From NCBI GenBank assembly GCA_031408575.1, contig JANNWS010000183.1, forward strand, positions 1 through 5,284: 5,284 bases of DNA, written 5' to 3'. Below the pieces are notes generated by a model. The model saw only the letters and a list, made by a program, of their open reading frames with translations, had not been told where the DNA came from and did not search any database. Below, one piece after another: positions 5,163 to 5,284 of the stretch (the stretch's first letter is position 1; each line of letters begins with the position of its first letter). The position numbers and the translations under genes were made by a program. Source of the DNA: Aliitabrizicola sp031408575. Lineage in GTDB: Bacteria; Pseudomonadota; Alphaproteobacteria; Rhodobacterales; Rhodobacteraceae.

Positions 5163-5284
5163 TTGGCTGACTGGGATGATCTTCGCGTGTTCCTGTCGGT
5201 TGCGCGCGCCGAAAGCCTGTCGGGCGCGGGGAAGGCGCTTCGTATTGACCCCGCGACGGTCGGGCGGCGCATCGCCAAGCTGGA
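5163..5284 (+). CDS. LysR-family transcriptional regulator, N-terminal fragment; 3' end outside window
   Basis: The first 40 or so codons of a regulator that runs off the window. The translation LADWDDLRVFLSVARAESLSGAGKALRIDPATVGRRIAKLE is the N-terminal winged helix-turn-helix of LysR-type proteins: helix DDLRVFLSVARAESLSGAGKAL, then recognition helix DPATVGRRIAKLE. The family usually starts one or two residues before DWDDLRVF, matching TTG 5163 with AAGGGGG ahead of it; ATG 5148 (MQGGELADW) is an alternative. It is divergent from mmsA across about 100 bases, so it probably controls mmsA and itself. The effector-binding domain is not in view, so its ligand cannot be guessed. Confidence 0.88.
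   Translation, partial: MADWDDLRVFLSVARAESLSGAGKALRIDPATVGRRIAKL

Overview
The window looks like chromosomal DNA from an alphaproteobacterium, most likely a Rhodobacterales (roseobacter-type) species. The main genes are GC-rich. A VPLPA-type C-terminal sorting signal, an RcnB-like CPPG-motif exported protein, an FNR/CRP regulator next to a DUF2892 protein, and mmsA divergent from a LysR gene all fit that group. The assignment rests on gene content and style, not on a database search.

Layout: (1) 1-996, + strand, the last 331 codons of uvrA (nucleotide excision repair). (2) 1246-1842, + strand, a 198-aa secreted protein with a VPLPA-CTERM sorting tail; its body is about 37-42% GC and its tail about 75% GC in the lines I counted. 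(3) 1863-1889, a perfect 12-bp stem between convergent genes. (4) 1901-2296, - strand, a 131-aa exported RcnB-like protein. (5) about 2426-2531, + strand, a decayed second copy of the uvrA 3' end, ending in the same codons as the live gene but frameshifted. (6) 2548-2757, - strand, a DUF2892 membrane protein. (7) 2844-3488, - strand, a Crp/Fnr-family regulator. (8) 3562-5061, - strand, mmsA, complete. (9) 5163-end, + strand, the first codons of a LysR-type regulator divergent from mmsA.

Functionally, the right half is a same-strand run mmsA -> crp/fnr-like -> DUF2892, probably headed by a divergent promoter shared with the LysR gene. MmsA serves valine and myo-inositol catabolism. The regulator and the DUF2892 protein form a pair; whether they are co-transcribed with mmsA is uncertain because a stem-loop separates them from it.

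The most notable observation is the uvrA tail remnant. The live uvrA end and the decayed copy flank the two exported-protein genes, and a hairpin whose loop holds the remnant's stop codon lies 8 bp from the end of DUF2892. This fits a model in which uvrA once ran directly into DUF2892 convergently, and a block carrying a new uvrA 3' end plus the two secreted-protein genes was later inserted or recombined in. I did not see an integrase, transposase, CRISPR array, tRNA or rRNA. I see no clear evidence of a wholly new multi-gene system.
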